From an uncultured Alcaligenaceae bacterium (lineage in GTDB: Bacteria; Pseudomonadota; Gammaproteobacteria; Burkholderiales; Burkholderiaceae_B), in NCBI GenBank assembly GCA_937908115.1, contig CALEQZ010000004.1:1-64000 (forward strand): DNA of 64,000 nucleotides, given 5' to 3'. The notes under the pieces were generated by a model. That model was given only the letters and a program-made list of their open reading frames with translations, was not told the origin of the DNA and searched no databases. The translations under genes were made by a program, and so were the position numbers. Shown here piece after piece: positions 1-8,646 of this stretch (within the stretch, counting starts at the first letter, position 1; each line of letters begins with the position of its first letter).

Positions 1-374
1 GGCGGGAGCATTCGGATGGGGGGTCATTGCTATCGCGGATGTAGGTGGCCCTGCCGCGGTGGCGGCAAACAGCCATACGGTTGGGCGGCTTTCGTCTGTG
101 ACATTGTACGGGTCGAAGAAACGGCCAGCGCTCAGGCTACCTGGCCTATCGCAAGCGCAAAGCCTAAGGCGAGACCTAAATCGGCTGGGTACGAGTGCCA
201 GCTGGTTTGAGGGGGGTGTTCGTGCGCCGTTGGCGGCATCGACCGGTCGAGTGGCTGCCCGGCGATAACCCTGCCTCGGAAAAGGCTGTTGGCCAAGTCG
301 GTCTGCCCACCCGGGTAAAATACCTTTTTATCGCCACGCGGCGCCGATCGCGCCGCCCCGAGGGCAGTACCGTC
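1..374. other. non-coding stretch upstream of lipA
   Basis: I could not assign any gene here. One plus-strand frame is open from base 2 to a stop near 268 but has no convincing start, ribosome site or recognisable domain. The minus strand is likewise open across the start of lipA, as expected for GC-rich DNA. In many betaproteobacteria lipB lies directly before lipA; no LipB-like sequence is visible here. The stretch probably carries the lipA promoter and leader. Confidence 0.5.
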
Positions 375-1370
375 ATGTCTACGTCCGAGCAGCAAGCCGT
401 CGCGCACGGCCAACAGGCTCCTGCGCCCGCCTACGATCCCACGGCCAAGCAGAAATCGCAGGCCAAGACCGCACGCATCCCCATCAAGGTCGTTCCGGCC
501 GAGCGGCTCAAAAAGCCCGAGTGGATCCGCGTCAAGGCAGCCTCGCCCGGCTCGCGCTTCTACGAGATCAAGCGCATCCTGCGCGAGCACAACCTGCACA
601 CCGTCTGCGAGGAAGCCTCCTGCCCCAACATTGGCGAATGCTTCGGCAAGGGCACGGCGACCTTCATGATCATGGGCGACAAGTGCACGCGCCGCTGCCC
701 GTTCTGCGACGTGGGCCACGGCCGTCCCGACCCGCTCGACCCCAACGAGCCGGAAAACCTCGCCCGCACGATCGCCGCGCTGAAGCTGTCCTACGTGGTC
801 ATCACCTCGGTCGACCGCGACGACTTGCGCGACGGCGGGGCGGGGCATTTCGTGGAATGCATCCGCAAGGTGCGCGAGCTGTCGCCAGCCACGCGCATCG
901 AGATCCTGGTGCCCGACTTCCGCGGCCGGCTGGACCGCGCGCTGGAGATCCTCAACGCCTGCCCGCCAGATGTGATGAACCACAACCTGGAAACGGTGCC
1001 GCGGCTGTACAAGCAGGCGCGACCGGGGTCGGACTATGCGCACTCGCTGAAGCTGCTGGCCGAGTTCAAGCGCCTGCATCCCGACGTGCCGACCAAGTCC
1101 GGCCTGATGCTGGGCCTGGGCGAGACCGACGAGGAGATCCTCCAGGTCATGCGCGACCTGCGCGCGCACAACGTCGACATGCTGACCATCGGCCAGTACC
1201 TGCAGCCGTCGGAGCACCACCTGCCGGTGCTACGCTACGTGCACCCGGACACCTTTGCGATGTTCGAGCGCGAAGCGTACGAGATGGGCTTTACCCACGC
1301 CGCCGTCGGCGCGATGGTGCGGTCGTCCTACCACGCCGACCAGCAGGCGCACGCCGCCGGGGTGGCGTAA
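375..1370 (+). CDS. lipA: lipoyl synthase (radical SAM)
   Basis: LipA inserts two sulfurs into the octanoyl chain bound to E2 and GcvH proteins, the last step of lipoate synthesis. The 331-residue product has the family's N-terminal auxiliary cluster cysteines at C78, C83 and C89 (C-x4-C-x5-C) and the radical-SAM triad at C104, C108 and C111 (CTRRCPFC). The C-terminal RSSYHA motif, whose serine ligates the auxiliary cluster, is present. The frame extends upstream to 195, but the ATG at 375 gives a normal-length enzyme. All key residues are intact. The gene stands alone; the next gene converges on it. Confidence 0.97.
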   Translation: MSTSEQQAVAHGQQAPAPAYDPTAKQKSQAKTARIPIKVVPAERLKKPEWIRVKAASPGSRFYEIKRILREHNLHTVCEEASCPNIGECFGKGTATFMIMGDKCTRRCPFCDVGHGRPDPLDPNEPENLARTIAALKLSYVVITSVDRDDLRDGGAGHFVECIRKVRELSPATRIEILVPDFRGRLDRALEILNACPPDVMNHNLETVPRLYKQARPGSDYAHSLKLLAEFKRLHPDVPTKSGLMLGLGETDEEILQVMRDLRAHNVDMLTIGQYLQPSEHHLPVLRYVHPDTFAMFEREAYEMGFTHAAVGAMVRSSYHADQQAHAAGVA

Positions 1371-1429
1371 GCCAAGCGGCCGGCAGGTACTGAAAGCGGC
1401 GGTCCCGGTCCAGCCCCAGACTCAAGGAA

Positions 1430-2221
1430 TCAAGGCGTCATCCCGCACGCCTGGCGGATGGCGACCTGGACCGGAGAGGGCGGCAGGGCGGGGTCGAACT
1501 CGCCTTTGGGCAGCAGCGGCGGCTGTGCCATGAAGCGCGGTCGCCGCCCCCGGTGAGGCTGTGCGGCATGGACCAGGAATGGGTGGCACAGATAGACCGT
1601 GCCCGCCGCGCCTGTCGCCAGTACCACTTCACAATCCTGCGTGGAAGCGTAGCCGTTGGCAGACAATTGCCTGAGCGTTGCGCCGGCTTCGCCATAGGGG
1701 AGCAATTCCCGTGCGATTTGGGCGTGGGAACCTTTCCGTATCCTCGTGGGCGCATCGTCCGGGCCGACATCCGAAAACAGAAACAGCATCAATAAAGCGC
1801 GCCCGCTGCTCTTCACATTGGCACGCCATTCCATGAAATCCGGATGGTCGGTGCCGAAGCTCATATCCACGTGCCAGCCATCGTCACCTGGCGGCTCTGC
1901 AGAGGGGAAGCGGATCGGAAAGGTTCCGAGGCCCTTGGGGGCAAGCCAGCGCCCTTTTCCGACGAGCTGGTCGTAGGCTTTGTGAAGTGGCGGGGTGTTG
2001 GCGGCTTCGATGAAGGCAAGCGAGGACTTGAACCCCACCCGGACGACGGGATGAACCCATTTTTCGGGTTGATCAGGCGATAGGCCGATGTCGGCCCACA
2101 GTTCGTCCCGGCCTCGTCTGGCAAGGTCGGCACTGAAGGCGTTTTCTAATTTGACGAAACCGTCGTCAATGAAGCGCTGGACCTGAGCGGAAGTCAGGCC
2201 GGCATGCTCGAGTTTGGGCAT
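1430..2221 (-). CDS. phytanoyl-CoA dioxygenase (PhyH) family oxygenase
   Basis: The 263-residue product belongs to the PhyH family of Fe(II)/2-oxoglutarate-dependent oxygenases. The first iron-binding pair is visible as H117-x-D119 (WHVDMSFG), and the distal His lies in the stretch HPFLVHAAQPHRGRRPRF at about 213-230, where the arginines would bind 2-oxoglutarate. The ATG at 2221 is preceded by a GGAG about 9 bases upstream; an in-frame start at 2275 adds 18 unlikely residues. The substrate is unknown; family members hydroxylate small acids, acyl-CoAs or secondary metabolites. It is transcribed toward lipA and has a perfect inverted repeat upstream. Confidence 0.82.
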   Translation of the reverse strand: MPKLEHAGLTSAQVQRFIDDGFVKLENAFSADLARRGRDELWADIGLSPDQPEKWVHPVVRVGFKSSLAFIEAANTPPLHKAYDQLVGKGRWLAPKGLGTFPIRFPSAEPPGDDGWHVDMSFGTDHPDFMEWRANVKSSGRALLMLFLFSDVGPDDAPTRIRKGSHAQIARELLPYGEAGATLRQLSANGYASTQDCEVVLATGAAGTVYLCHPFLVHAAQPHRGRRPRFMAQPPLLPKGEFDPALPPSPVQVAIRQACGMTP

Positions 2222-2291
2222 GACACATTCTCCGAGTGGCTGCCGCCTGAAGCGGCGGCAGCCGTCTGATCTCAATGGCGATAACGGGCCG

Positions 2292-2310
2292 GAACGACTA
2301 TCAGTCGTTC
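2292..2310. repeat. 19-bp perfect inverted repeat upstream of PhyH gene
   Basis: Arms GAACGACT and AGTCGTTC (8 bp each) flank a 3-base centre. It lies about 70 bases upstream of the PhyH start, on its promoter side, so an operator for an unidentified regulator is the simplest reading. There is no T-run to suggest a terminator. Confidence 0.5.
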
Positions 2311-2695
2311 AGATCAGCGGGAAGAAAGTGGACGTGAACATCATGTGCAAAGGCCCAACCCAGGGCAGGAACGCGAACAACCGGCCGTGAAACCCCCGGT
2401 GCCTGCGGCACCAGGCCATTGGATTCATGCCATGGCCAAGCAAGGCATTCGGCGTGCAGTTGGGTGCTGAGAATGCCTCATGAAAGGGCGGTTGGCAAGC
2501 GCTGTGCCTGCGAGCCCATGCGGCGGGCGGTATCGGCGCATCTGGCGACCGGATGCCGTATTTCGGTCAAGGGCCGGTACGGTCGGCATGGTTCTCTGGC
2601 TTGTCCGCGCATCGGTGGGCGCTTTACCTCCCTCAGCCGGGCGCCGGTTCTGTATGTGCGTTGCGCACTCCTCTATGATTCGTCCACAACATAAA

Positions 2696-2722
2696 CATGT
2701 TGTCCATTATATGGACAACATG
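2696..2722. promoter_or_regulatory. 27-bp perfect palindrome, probable operator of the cupin gene
   Basis: Arms CATGTTGTCCAT (2696-2707) and ATGGACAACATG (2711-2722) are perfect reverse complements around a 3-base TAT centre. The repeat ends 20 bases before the cupin ATG, so a bound regulator would block transcription or initiation. The TTGTCC...GGACAA core resembles operators of GntR/FCD-type regulators. The only nearby regulator is the IclR gene at 5334; whether that protein binds here is unknown. Confidence 0.7.
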
Positions 2723-2742
2723 ACAGAGCGAGGACGATAGCC

Positions 2743-3270
2743 ATGCCGTTGGAGAACCCGGACGCCGATCCGCTGATGCCGTACCAGTACCCCAATCCGC
2801 CGGAGGCCTTGCCCGAGATCGTGGTCCCCAAGGCCATACCAGACGATGACCGGTTGTGGGTGCCGCAGGCCGAAAACGTCTGGTTCCGGCCGCTTTGCTT
2901 GAACGCGAGCCAGGGTTACTGGATGAACCTGCTCAAGGTGCGGCGCTCGGGGGTGCTCAGCCGCCACCGCCACCCGCAGGCCGTGCACGGGTTTGTGCTG
3001 AAAGGCCGCTGGAAGTACCTGGAGCACGATTGGTGGGCCGAGGAGGGCAGCTATGTCTTTGAGCCCCCCGGTGAGACGCACACCCTGTACGTGCCGCCCG
3101 ACGTGGAGGAGATGATCACGTACTTCCAGGTCAACGGGATCATGTACTACACGGATCCGTGGGGCAAGGGCAACGGCTACGAAGACGTTTTCACCAAGAT
3201 CGAGATGTGCCGCAAGCACTTCGCGGCGGTCGGGCTGGGCGAAGACTACGTCAAGCAGTTCATCCGCTAG
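2743..3270 (+). CDS. cupin-domain protein, 2,4'-dihydroxyacetophenone dioxygenase-like
   Basis: The 175-residue single-domain cupin resembles the 2,4'-dihydroxyacetophenone dioxygenase (DAD) family, which cleaves a C-C bond in the acyl side chain of hydroxyacetophenones using one non-haem iron. The first cupin motif has H75-x-H77 (SRHRHPQAVHGFVLKGRW) and the second gives H113 (EPPGETHTL). The length matches the family (about 177). A purine-rich GCGAGG precedes the ATG. The substrate in this organism is not determined. It is followed at once by a Bug remnant and then two SDR genes, suggesting a former uptake and oxidation operon. Confidence 0.75.
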   Translation: MPLENPDADPLMPYQYPNPPEALPEIVVPKAIPDDDRLWVPQAENVWFRPLCLNASQGYWMNLLKVRRSGVLSRHRHPQAVHGFVLKGRWKYLEHDWWAEEGSYVFEPPGETHTLYVPPDVEEMITYFQVNGIMYYTDPWGKGNGYEDVFTKIEMCRKHFAAVGLGEDYVKQFIR

Positions 3271-3653
3271 CGGGCGGGCATATCGATGCGGTGACCGTCA
3301 GCCCGGCGGAAGTCATCCAGTACGTTTCCGCCGGCAAGCTCAAGACGCTGGCCGTGATGTCCGACCAGCGCGTCAAAGGCTTCGAGAACGTCCCCACGCT
3401 CAAAGAGCGCGGCATCGACCTGTCCATCGGAACCTGGCGCGGCATTGCGGCGCCCAAGGGCACGCCGCAGCCGGTCCTGGACGTGCTGGAGACGGCGATC
3501 AGGCAGGCTGCCGCCGAGGACAGCTTCAAGCAATTCATGGACAAGCAGAATCTTGGCTACCTCGTCGCCGACCGCGAGACGTTCGCCGGCCTGATCGAGC
3601 GGGACAACGCTACGTTCAAGGCACTGATCGAGAAGTTCGGCATGCGCCAGTAA
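3271..3653 (+). pseudogene. 5'-truncated Bug/TctC solute-receptor remnant
   Basis: Directly after the cupin stop codon, in a different frame, an open stretch of about 127 codons reads as the C-terminal two fifths of a Bug receptor: IDAVTVSPAEVIQYVSAGKL, then NVPTLKERGIDL, GTWRGIAAPKGTP and a normal C-terminus with stop at 3653. The signal peptide and N-terminal lobe (about 200 residues) are absent, and no start codon or ribosome site serves the fragment. This looks like a deletion that removed the 5' part of the gene and joined the rest to the cupin end. A functional protein is very unlikely. Confidence 0.85.
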
Positions 3654-3712
3654 GCGATACGCCGATCACCCGGCCGTTGCGCACGCGGCCATCACTGTAA
3701 AGGAGTGGACAC

Positions 3713-4504
3713 ATGGACCTGGGCATAGCCGGTCGTACGGCATTGGTCGGTGGCGCCAGCAAGGGGCTGGGCTATGGCTGCGCGCTGGCGCTGGTGCGCG
3801 AAGGCGTGGACGTGGTCGTCGTCGCGCGTGGCGCCGAGCAGTTGGAGGCCGCGCGCCAACGCTTGCTGCGCGAGCGTTCGCGCCCCGACGGACGAGTGAT
3901 TGCGGTGGCGGCCGACATCACCACCGAAGCAGGGCGCGCGGCGGTGTTTGCCGTCCAGCGCGACTACGACATCGTCGTCACCAATGCGGGCGGCCCTGCG
4001 CCGGGGGACTTTCGGCAGTGGGGCCGCGAACAGTGGCTGGGTGCCATCGAGGCCAACATGCTCGCGCCGATCGAGCTCATCCGGGCGACGGTCGACGGCA
4101 TGGCCGAGCGGGGTTATGGCCGGATCATCAACATCACGTCCAGCGCGGTGAAATCGCCCATCGACATCCTCGGGCTGTCCAACGGCGCGCGCAGCGGGCT
4201 GACGGGTTTCGTCGCGGGCGTGGCGCGCAGCGCCGTCGCGGCCCATGGGGTGACGATCAATAACTTGCTGCCCGGCTCTTTCGCCACCGATCGGCTCGAA
4301 TCCGCCTTGTCGGCCGAGGCGACCAAATCTGGCCAGCCGGTCGAACAAGTGCGCGCCCACCGCCTGGCCGCCATCCCGGCCGCGCGCTTTGGCAACGCCG
4401 AAGAGTTCGGTGCGGTGTGCGCTTTCCTGTGCAGCATCCAGGCGGGCTACATAACGGGGCAGAACATTTTGGTCGACGGCGGCGCATACCGCGGCACATT
4501 CTGA
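3713..4504 (+). CDS. SDR-family oxidoreductase lacking the canonical YxxxK
   Basis: The 263-residue Rossmann-fold protein is annotated in relatives as a 3-oxoacyl-ACP-reductase-like dehydrogenase. The cofactor loop GGASKGLG (13-20) and NAGG (91-94) are present, with serines at 143-144. Where the catalytic Tyr-x3-Lys should follow, the sequence reads LGLSNGARSG (about 153-162), so neither residue is in place. A subfamily of SDRs shares this SNxxR pattern; its chemistry is poorly known. A strong AAGGAG lies 8 bases before the ATG. The next SDR gene starts 11 bases downstream, so the two are co-transcribed. Confidence 0.8.
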   Translation: MDLGIAGRTALVGGASKGLGYGCALALVREGVDVVVVARGAEQLEAARQRLLRERSRPDGRVIAVAADITTEAGRAAVFAVQRDYDIVVTNAGGPAPGDFRQWGREQWLGAIEANMLAPIELIRATVDGMAERGYGRIINITSSAVKSPIDILGLSNGARSGLTGFVAGVARSAVAAHGVTINNLLPGSFATDRLESALSAEATKSGQPVEQVRAHRLAAIPAARFGNAEEFGAVCAFLCSIQAGYITGQNILVDGGAYRGTF

Positions 4505-4515
4505 AGCAGGAACCG

Positions 4516-5235
4516 ATGACATACCAGGAGAGCCTATTCGCGGGACGCACCGCCTTGGTCACCGGCGCCACCCAGGGCATCGGCGCGGCCATTGCCAACA
4601 GGCTGGCGGCGTTGGGGGCCAAGACCATCGCCGTCGGGCTGGAATCGAATGCCGGCGCGCTGGCTGCAGGCGTGCAGGTCAGGCAGGCCGACGTCAGCAA
4701 CGCCGGCGAGGTGGACGCGCTGTTCAAGGATCTGGATGCCCTGGACATCGTCGTCAATTGCGCCGGCATCATCCGGCGGGGGGCGGAGCACGACCCCGCC
4801 GTATTCGAGCAAGTGCTGGCCGTCAACCTGACGGGCACGATGCGCGTGTGCACGGCGGCGCGGCCACGCCTGGCCGGTCGCGGCGGATGCATCGTCAACA
4901 TTGCATCGATGCTGAGCTTTTTCGGCGGTTCGCTCGTGCCGGCCTATTCGGCCAGCAAGGGCGGCGTGGCACAGTTGACCAAGTCGCTGGCACTGGCCTA
5001 TGCCGAAGACGGCATCCGCGTCAATGCCGTCGCGCCGGGCTGGATCGCGACGCCGCTGACGCAAGCGCTACAGGATGATCCGGCAAGGTCGTCGGCCATC
5101 TTGTCGCGCACGCCCCTGGGCCGCTGGGGCACGCCGCAGGACGTGGCCGACGCGGTCGTTTTCCTGTGCACGCCGGCTGCCGGGTTCATGACGGGCGTGA
5201 TCCTGCCGGTCGACGGCGGCTATCTGGTGGCATAG
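4516..5235 (+). CDS. SDR-family NAD(P)-dependent dehydrogenase
   Basis: This is a 239-residue classical short-chain dehydrogenase. It has the cofactor motif TGATQGIG (16-23), NCAG (81-84), catalytic S131 and the Y144-SAS-K148 pair, followed by the usual PG and a C-terminal DGGY. The ATG at 4516 has GCAGGA upstream and follows the preceding SDR stop with an 11-base gap. Pairing a catalytically canonical SDR with a non-canonical one suggests consecutive oxidation steps on an alcohol or hydroxy-acid, but the substrate cannot be inferred. Confidence 0.85.
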   Translation: MTYQESLFAGRTALVTGATQGIGAAIANRLAALGAKTIAVGLESNAGALAAGVQVRQADVSNAGEVDALFKDLDALDIVVNCAGIIRRGAEHDPAVFEQVLAVNLTGTMRVCTAARPRLAGRGGCIVNIASMLSFFGGSLVPAYSASKGGVAQLTKSLALAYAEDGIRVNAVAPGWIATPLTQALQDDPARSSAILSRTPLGRWGTPQDVADAVVFLCTPAAGFMTGVILPVDGGYLVA

Positions 5236-5333
5236 CGGTCGCGCGGGCCCGCCGGCGCTTTGACGGCCGGGCCGTGTTTGTGGGGATAATGGCCGGCCAC
5301 ACACGCAACGAGCATTTCCCTTCACGGCCTGCC

Positions 5334-6164
5334 ATGCCCCGTTCTTCTGCATCTGCCAAACCGGCCGCGACGCGGGTGGCCGGCACTGCGGCATTTTCCA
5401 AGTTCATGCATGTGCTGCAGCTGGTCGCCGACGCGGCCGAGCCGCCCACGGTTGCCGAGCTAAGCCGGCTGAGCGGCTATCCGCGCCCGACCGTTTACCG
5501 CATGGTGGCGGCGCTGGTGGCCGAGCGCATGCTCGAAGAAAATGCCCGCACCGGCACCCTGGCGCTGGGCCCGCGCCTGATCCAGCTGGCCAGCCGCAGC
5601 TGGGGGCGGTCCGAGCTGCGGTTGGCGGCCGTCGAGGCCCTGAAGCACCTTCGCGACGTGACCGGCGAGACGGTGCACCTGGCCGTGCCCAACGGCGAGC
5701 ACATGATCTATATCGAGAAGCTCGAAAGCCCGAGCGCCGTGCGCATGAGTTCGCGCATCGGCACCGTCGTGTCGATGCATTCGACGTCGGTCGGCAAGGC
5801 TTATCTCGCCATGCTCGATGAAGCCGGCCGCGAGGCCCTGCTGCGCGCGTTGCCGCGGCCGCTGCCCCGCTATATGCCCAACACCGTCGGGACCCTGCAG
5901 GAATTGCGCAAGCAGCTGCAAACCGTGCGCGAGCAAGGCTGGGCGATCGATGACGAGGAAAACGAGGCCGGCATTTGCTGCTTTGGGGCGCCGGTCTTTG
6001 GCCACGCAGGCGTACCCGTGGCAGCCATCAGCGTGAGTGTCCTGCGCTTTCGCCGCAAGGACGACGTGCGCAAGGCCTACGTCGAGCCGTTGCTGCAGGC
6101 GTGCCGGACGATTTCACAGCGCATCGCCGAGACGCCCGCGCTGTCAGGCGCCGAAGCACTCTAG
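5334..6164 (+). CDS. IclR-family transcriptional regulator
   Basis: The 276-residue protein has an N-terminal winged helix (FSKFMHVLQLVADAAEPPTV... SRLSGYPRPTVYRMVAAL) and a C-terminal IclR effector domain with the typical GKAYLA segment and a cysteine region around ENEAGICCFGAPVF. IclR proteins sense small organic acids or aromatics and control adjacent catabolic genes. It sits between the SDR pair and the convergent DapA-type gene and may control either or the cupin operon. An in-frame ATG at 5289 would add 15 residues; 5334 is chosen to fit usual family length. Confidence 0.88.
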   Translation: MPRSSASAKPAATRVAGTAAFSKFMHVLQLVADAAEPPTVAELSRLSGYPRPTVYRMVAALVAERMLEENARTGTLALGPRLIQLASRSWGRSELRLAAVEALKHLRDVTGETVHLAVPNGEHMIYIEKLESPSAVRMSSRIGTVVSMHSTSVGKAYLAMLDEAGREALLRALPRPLPRYMPNTVGTLQELRKQLQTVREQGWAIDDEENEAGICCFGAPVFGHAGVPVAAISVSVLRFRRKDDVRKAYVEPLLQACRTISQRIAETPALSGAEAL

Positions 6165-6192
6165 CCTCCGGCGCGGGTGCGCCGGGCGGCAG

Positions 6193-7134
6193 TCACCCTG
6201 CGAGATCCTTCGCCCCGGGCATGCTGTAGCCGTTGGCCGTCAGGTTGGCGCGCAGCTGTGCGGCTTGTTCCTCAGTCAGCTCGACCAGCGGCGGGCGCAC
6301 GGTCGCCCACACCGGGTCGCCCGATTGCCAGGCGATGGCAGCCTTCATGGCCGGGATCATGACGTAGGCGCCAAAGATCGCCCGCGTGGCATCGAGCGCG
6401 CCTTGGCGGGCCTGGGCGTCGGGTTCGCGCCAATTGCGCGCCAGGTCGACGATGGGGCCGGGGTTGACGTTGCCGGTGGCGGTGATGCAGCCGGCGCCGC
6501 CCGCCTGCAGGGTGCGCAGCAGGAAGTTCTCGCTGCCGGCGTAAACGCGAAAGCCCCTGGGTCCGTGGCGCTTGATCATGGCCTCGGTATTGGACCAGTC
6601 GCCCGAGCTGTCCTTGGCGCCCGCGACGATGCCGGGGTAGGCGTCCAACAGGCGGTCGATGAGGTCCAGGCTGATGGGCACTTGCGACACTGGCGGGATG
6701 TGGTACAGGTACAGCCTTAGCCGGTCGTCGCCCACGCCTTCGATCAGGCCGGAGAAATAACGAAACAGCCCTTCGTCGCTGACGCCCTTGTAGTAGAAGG
6801 GCGGCAGCACCAGCACGGCGGCGCAGCCGGCCTTGACCGCGGTGCGGGTCAGCGATACGGCGTCAGGCAGGGCGCAGGCGCCAGTGCCTGGCATGAGCCA
6901 GCGGGGCTCGATGCCGGCGGCCAGCAGTTCGCCGAGCAGCATTTCCTTTTCGGCGACCGACAGCGAATTGGCTTCGGAATTGGTGCCGAACACCGCCAGC
7001 CCCACACCCTGGTCGCGCAGCCAGCGGCAGTGCTTGACGAAGCGCGTCACGCTGGGACGGTGGTCCTGCTCGAAGGGGGTGAGCACTGGCGAATAAACGG
7101 CAGGAAGGCTGTGGTCACTGGCCATGGCATGCAC
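6193..7134 (-). CDS. DapA/NanA-family class I aldolase or synthase
   Basis: The 313-residue TIM-barrel protein belongs to the dihydrodipicolinate synthase / N-acetylneuraminate lyase superfamily. The Schiff-base lysine is K174 (AGAKDSSGD) and the catalytic tyrosine Y144 (YLYHIPP). The usual GTTGE loop reads GTNSEA (50-55), departing from true DapA, so a catabolic pyruvate-dependent aldolase or dehydratase is more likely than lysine synthesis. Starts at 7134 and 7125 are both possible. It converges with the IclR gene, with 28 bases between the stops. Confidence 0.8.
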   Translation of the reverse strand: MHAMASDHSLPAVYSPVLTPFEQDHRPSVTRFVKHCRWLRDQGVGLAVFGTNSEANSLSVAEKEMLLGELLAAGIEPRWLMPGTGACALPDAVSLTRTAVKAGCAAVLVLPPFYYKGVSDEGLFRYFSGLIEGVGDDRLRLYLYHIPPVSQVPISLDLIDRLLDAYPGIVAGAKDSSGDWSNTEAMIKRHGPRGFRVYAGSENFLLRTLQAGGAGCITATGNVNPGPIVDLARNWREPDAQARQGALDATRAIFGAYVMIPAMKAAIAWQSGDPVWATVRPPLVELTEEQAAQLRANLTANGYSMPGAKDLAG

Positions 7135-7345
7135 TCTGTCTGGTAGTAAGGGCCGACGCCCATCCCAATGCGGTCGGCTGCGGACTTAAATCATGGCACT
7201 GGCATCCGTGCCGGAAAAGAGCGCACGCGTGATTTCAAACCGTAAAAATGTTTAGGTTTGGCGGCCGGCCCACGCAGACGGATATCGCGGAGCAGTAGTC
7301 TCCCAGTGTGGGGTGCCCGGGACGTCCGTTACTGCCGTACCGGGG

Positions 7346-8638
7346 TCAGGCCGAAACCTGGCCCGCCTGCTGTACTGCCGCGACGAACTGTGCCACGGCA
7401 AGCGTGCGCAGGTCATCGCCACACGCGCCCACGACCTGCGCACCCAACGGCAGCCCAGTGGGGCCGGTGGTCGTGGGAAAAGACACCGACGGCATGTGCA
7501 GCAGTGTCCATAACGCGCCAAAGCGGGGCGAGCCGGAGTATTCGATGCCGACCTCGGCTTCGCCTTCGGTGGCGGGATAAAGTAGCACGTCCCAATCGGC
7601 CATGAAGTCCAGGATTCGCGCGCGCGCGCACGCCACCTGCCGAACCATAGACAAATAATCGGGCAGGATGGTGGCTGCGCCGCCCTGCATCCGGTCGCGC
7701 AAGCGCTGACTGAGACGATCGTAATGGCGCAGTCGTTCGTGGCCGAGCGACTGGCGGGCATCGTAGGCAACGATGCCGGCCTGTACGTCGACCAGCGCTT
7801 CTAGCTCGGCAGGCAGCACAACGTCGCGCACCTGCGCGCCGGCGGCCGACAGCCGGCCGGCCAACGCCTCGATGGCCTGCACCGTCTGCGGGCGAGCCCA
7901 TTGCCATTGGCTGGACCGACAAACGCCGATGCGTGGCCGATCCATCCGCTCGAGCGTGATTCGCCAACCATGCAGGCCGCCCATGAATAGCGCGGCATCG
8001 GCGACGTCGCGGGTGATCAGTCCGACAGTGTCCTGCATGGGGCTGAGCGTGCCCACGCCCGCGGTGGATAGTACGCCGAAGCTGGGTTTGTAGCCGACCA
8101 GTCCGCAATAGACGGCGGGCCGTATGAGCGATCCGGTGGTTTGCGTCCCGAGCGCGGCAAGCGCCATGCCAGCGGCCACGGCCGCGGCCGAACCGCTGGA
8201 CGAACCGCCGGGGGTGTGGGCCGTGTTCAGCGGATTGCGCGCCGGGCCGGGGGTCTGGGTGGCAAACTCACCCGTGGCGACCTTGCCCATAAGGACCGCG
8301 CCCTGTTCGGCCGCGCAGGCCACGACGCCCGCGTCCCTGCCGGTCCGATACCCTTGGTAGATCGGCGACCCGTACGTGGTCGGGTAGTCCACGGTCTCGA
8401 TGACATCCTTGACCGCATACGGAATACCGCGCAGCAGGCCGCCCCGGTGCCCGCGGTCCACGGCGCGTGCTTCGGCCAGCACGCGGTCGGGGTCGCATGC
8501 CAGGTATGCCCGGACTTCGCCGTCGCGTTCGGCGATGCGGTCCAGGCAGGCGCGCGCCAGGGCTTCGGCCGTGAGCGCACCGCTTTCCATCAGCGCGGCC
8601 GCCTGCACGGCGGTCAATTCGGTGGGCGCTTTGTTCAT
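7346..8638 (-). CDS. amidase-signature family hydrolase
   Basis: The 430-residue protein shows the complete Ser-cisSer-Lys triad of the amidase-signature family: K77 (AVKDVIE), the GGSSSGS box at 144-150 and nucleophile S170 (TQTTGSLIRPA). These enzymes hydrolyse C-N bonds of amides, ureas or hydrazides. The start at 8638 (MNKAPTEL) lies 8 bases after the stop of the upstream Bug gene, so the two are co-transcribed, with Bug presumably delivering the amide or its product. The divergent LysR gene at 9755 probably controls both. The substrate is unknown. Confidence 0.88.
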   Translation of the reverse strand: MNKAPTELTAVQAAALMESGALTAEALARACLDRIAERDGEVRAYLACDPDRVLAEARAVDRGHRGGLLRGIPYAVKDVIETVDYPTTYGSPIYQGYRTGRDAGVVACAAEQGAVLMGKVATGEFATQTPGPARNPLNTAHTPGGSSSGSAAAVAAGMALAALGTQTTGSLIRPAVYCGLVGYKPSFGVLSTAGVGTLSPMQDTVGLITRDVADAALFMGGLHGWRITLERMDRPRIGVCRSSQWQWARPQTVQAIEALAGRLSAAGAQVRDVVLPAELEALVDVQAGIVAYDARQSLGHERLRHYDRLSQRLRDRMQGGAATILPDYLSMVRQVACARARILDFMADWDVLLYPATEGEAEVGIEYSGSPRFGALWTLLHMPSVSFPTTTGPTGLPLGAQVVGACGDDLRTLAVAQFVAAVQQAGQVSA

Positions 8639-8646
8639 CTGGTGCG

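Larger units (their letters stand above)
2222..2742. other. 521-bp divergent intergenic region
   Basis: No supported gene. It separates the minus-strand PhyH gene from the plus-strand cupin gene and holds the two inverted repeats listed separately. On the minus strand a frame is open from about 2480 to a stop near 2314 and reads somewhat protein-like, but it lacks a start codon and any family motif. It could be a decayed gene end; I do not annotate it as one. Confidence 0.5.

Noticed and set aside
132..1220. Long minus-strand open frame antisense to lipA
   Set aside because: Low-complexity shadow translation in GC-rich DNA; lipA on the plus strand is unambiguous with all catalytic cysteines.
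2314..2480. Protein-like minus-strand open stretch (ends HFLPADLND) upstream of the PhyH gene
   Set aside because: No start codon after the upstream stop, no recognisable family, under 60 codons. It may be a decayed gene end but cannot be supported.
7236..7260. CAAACC-N13-GGTTTG inverted repeat between the amidase end and the DapA-type gene
   Set aside because: Short 6-bp arms with a long loop; could arise by chance and has no clear link to a promoter or terminator.
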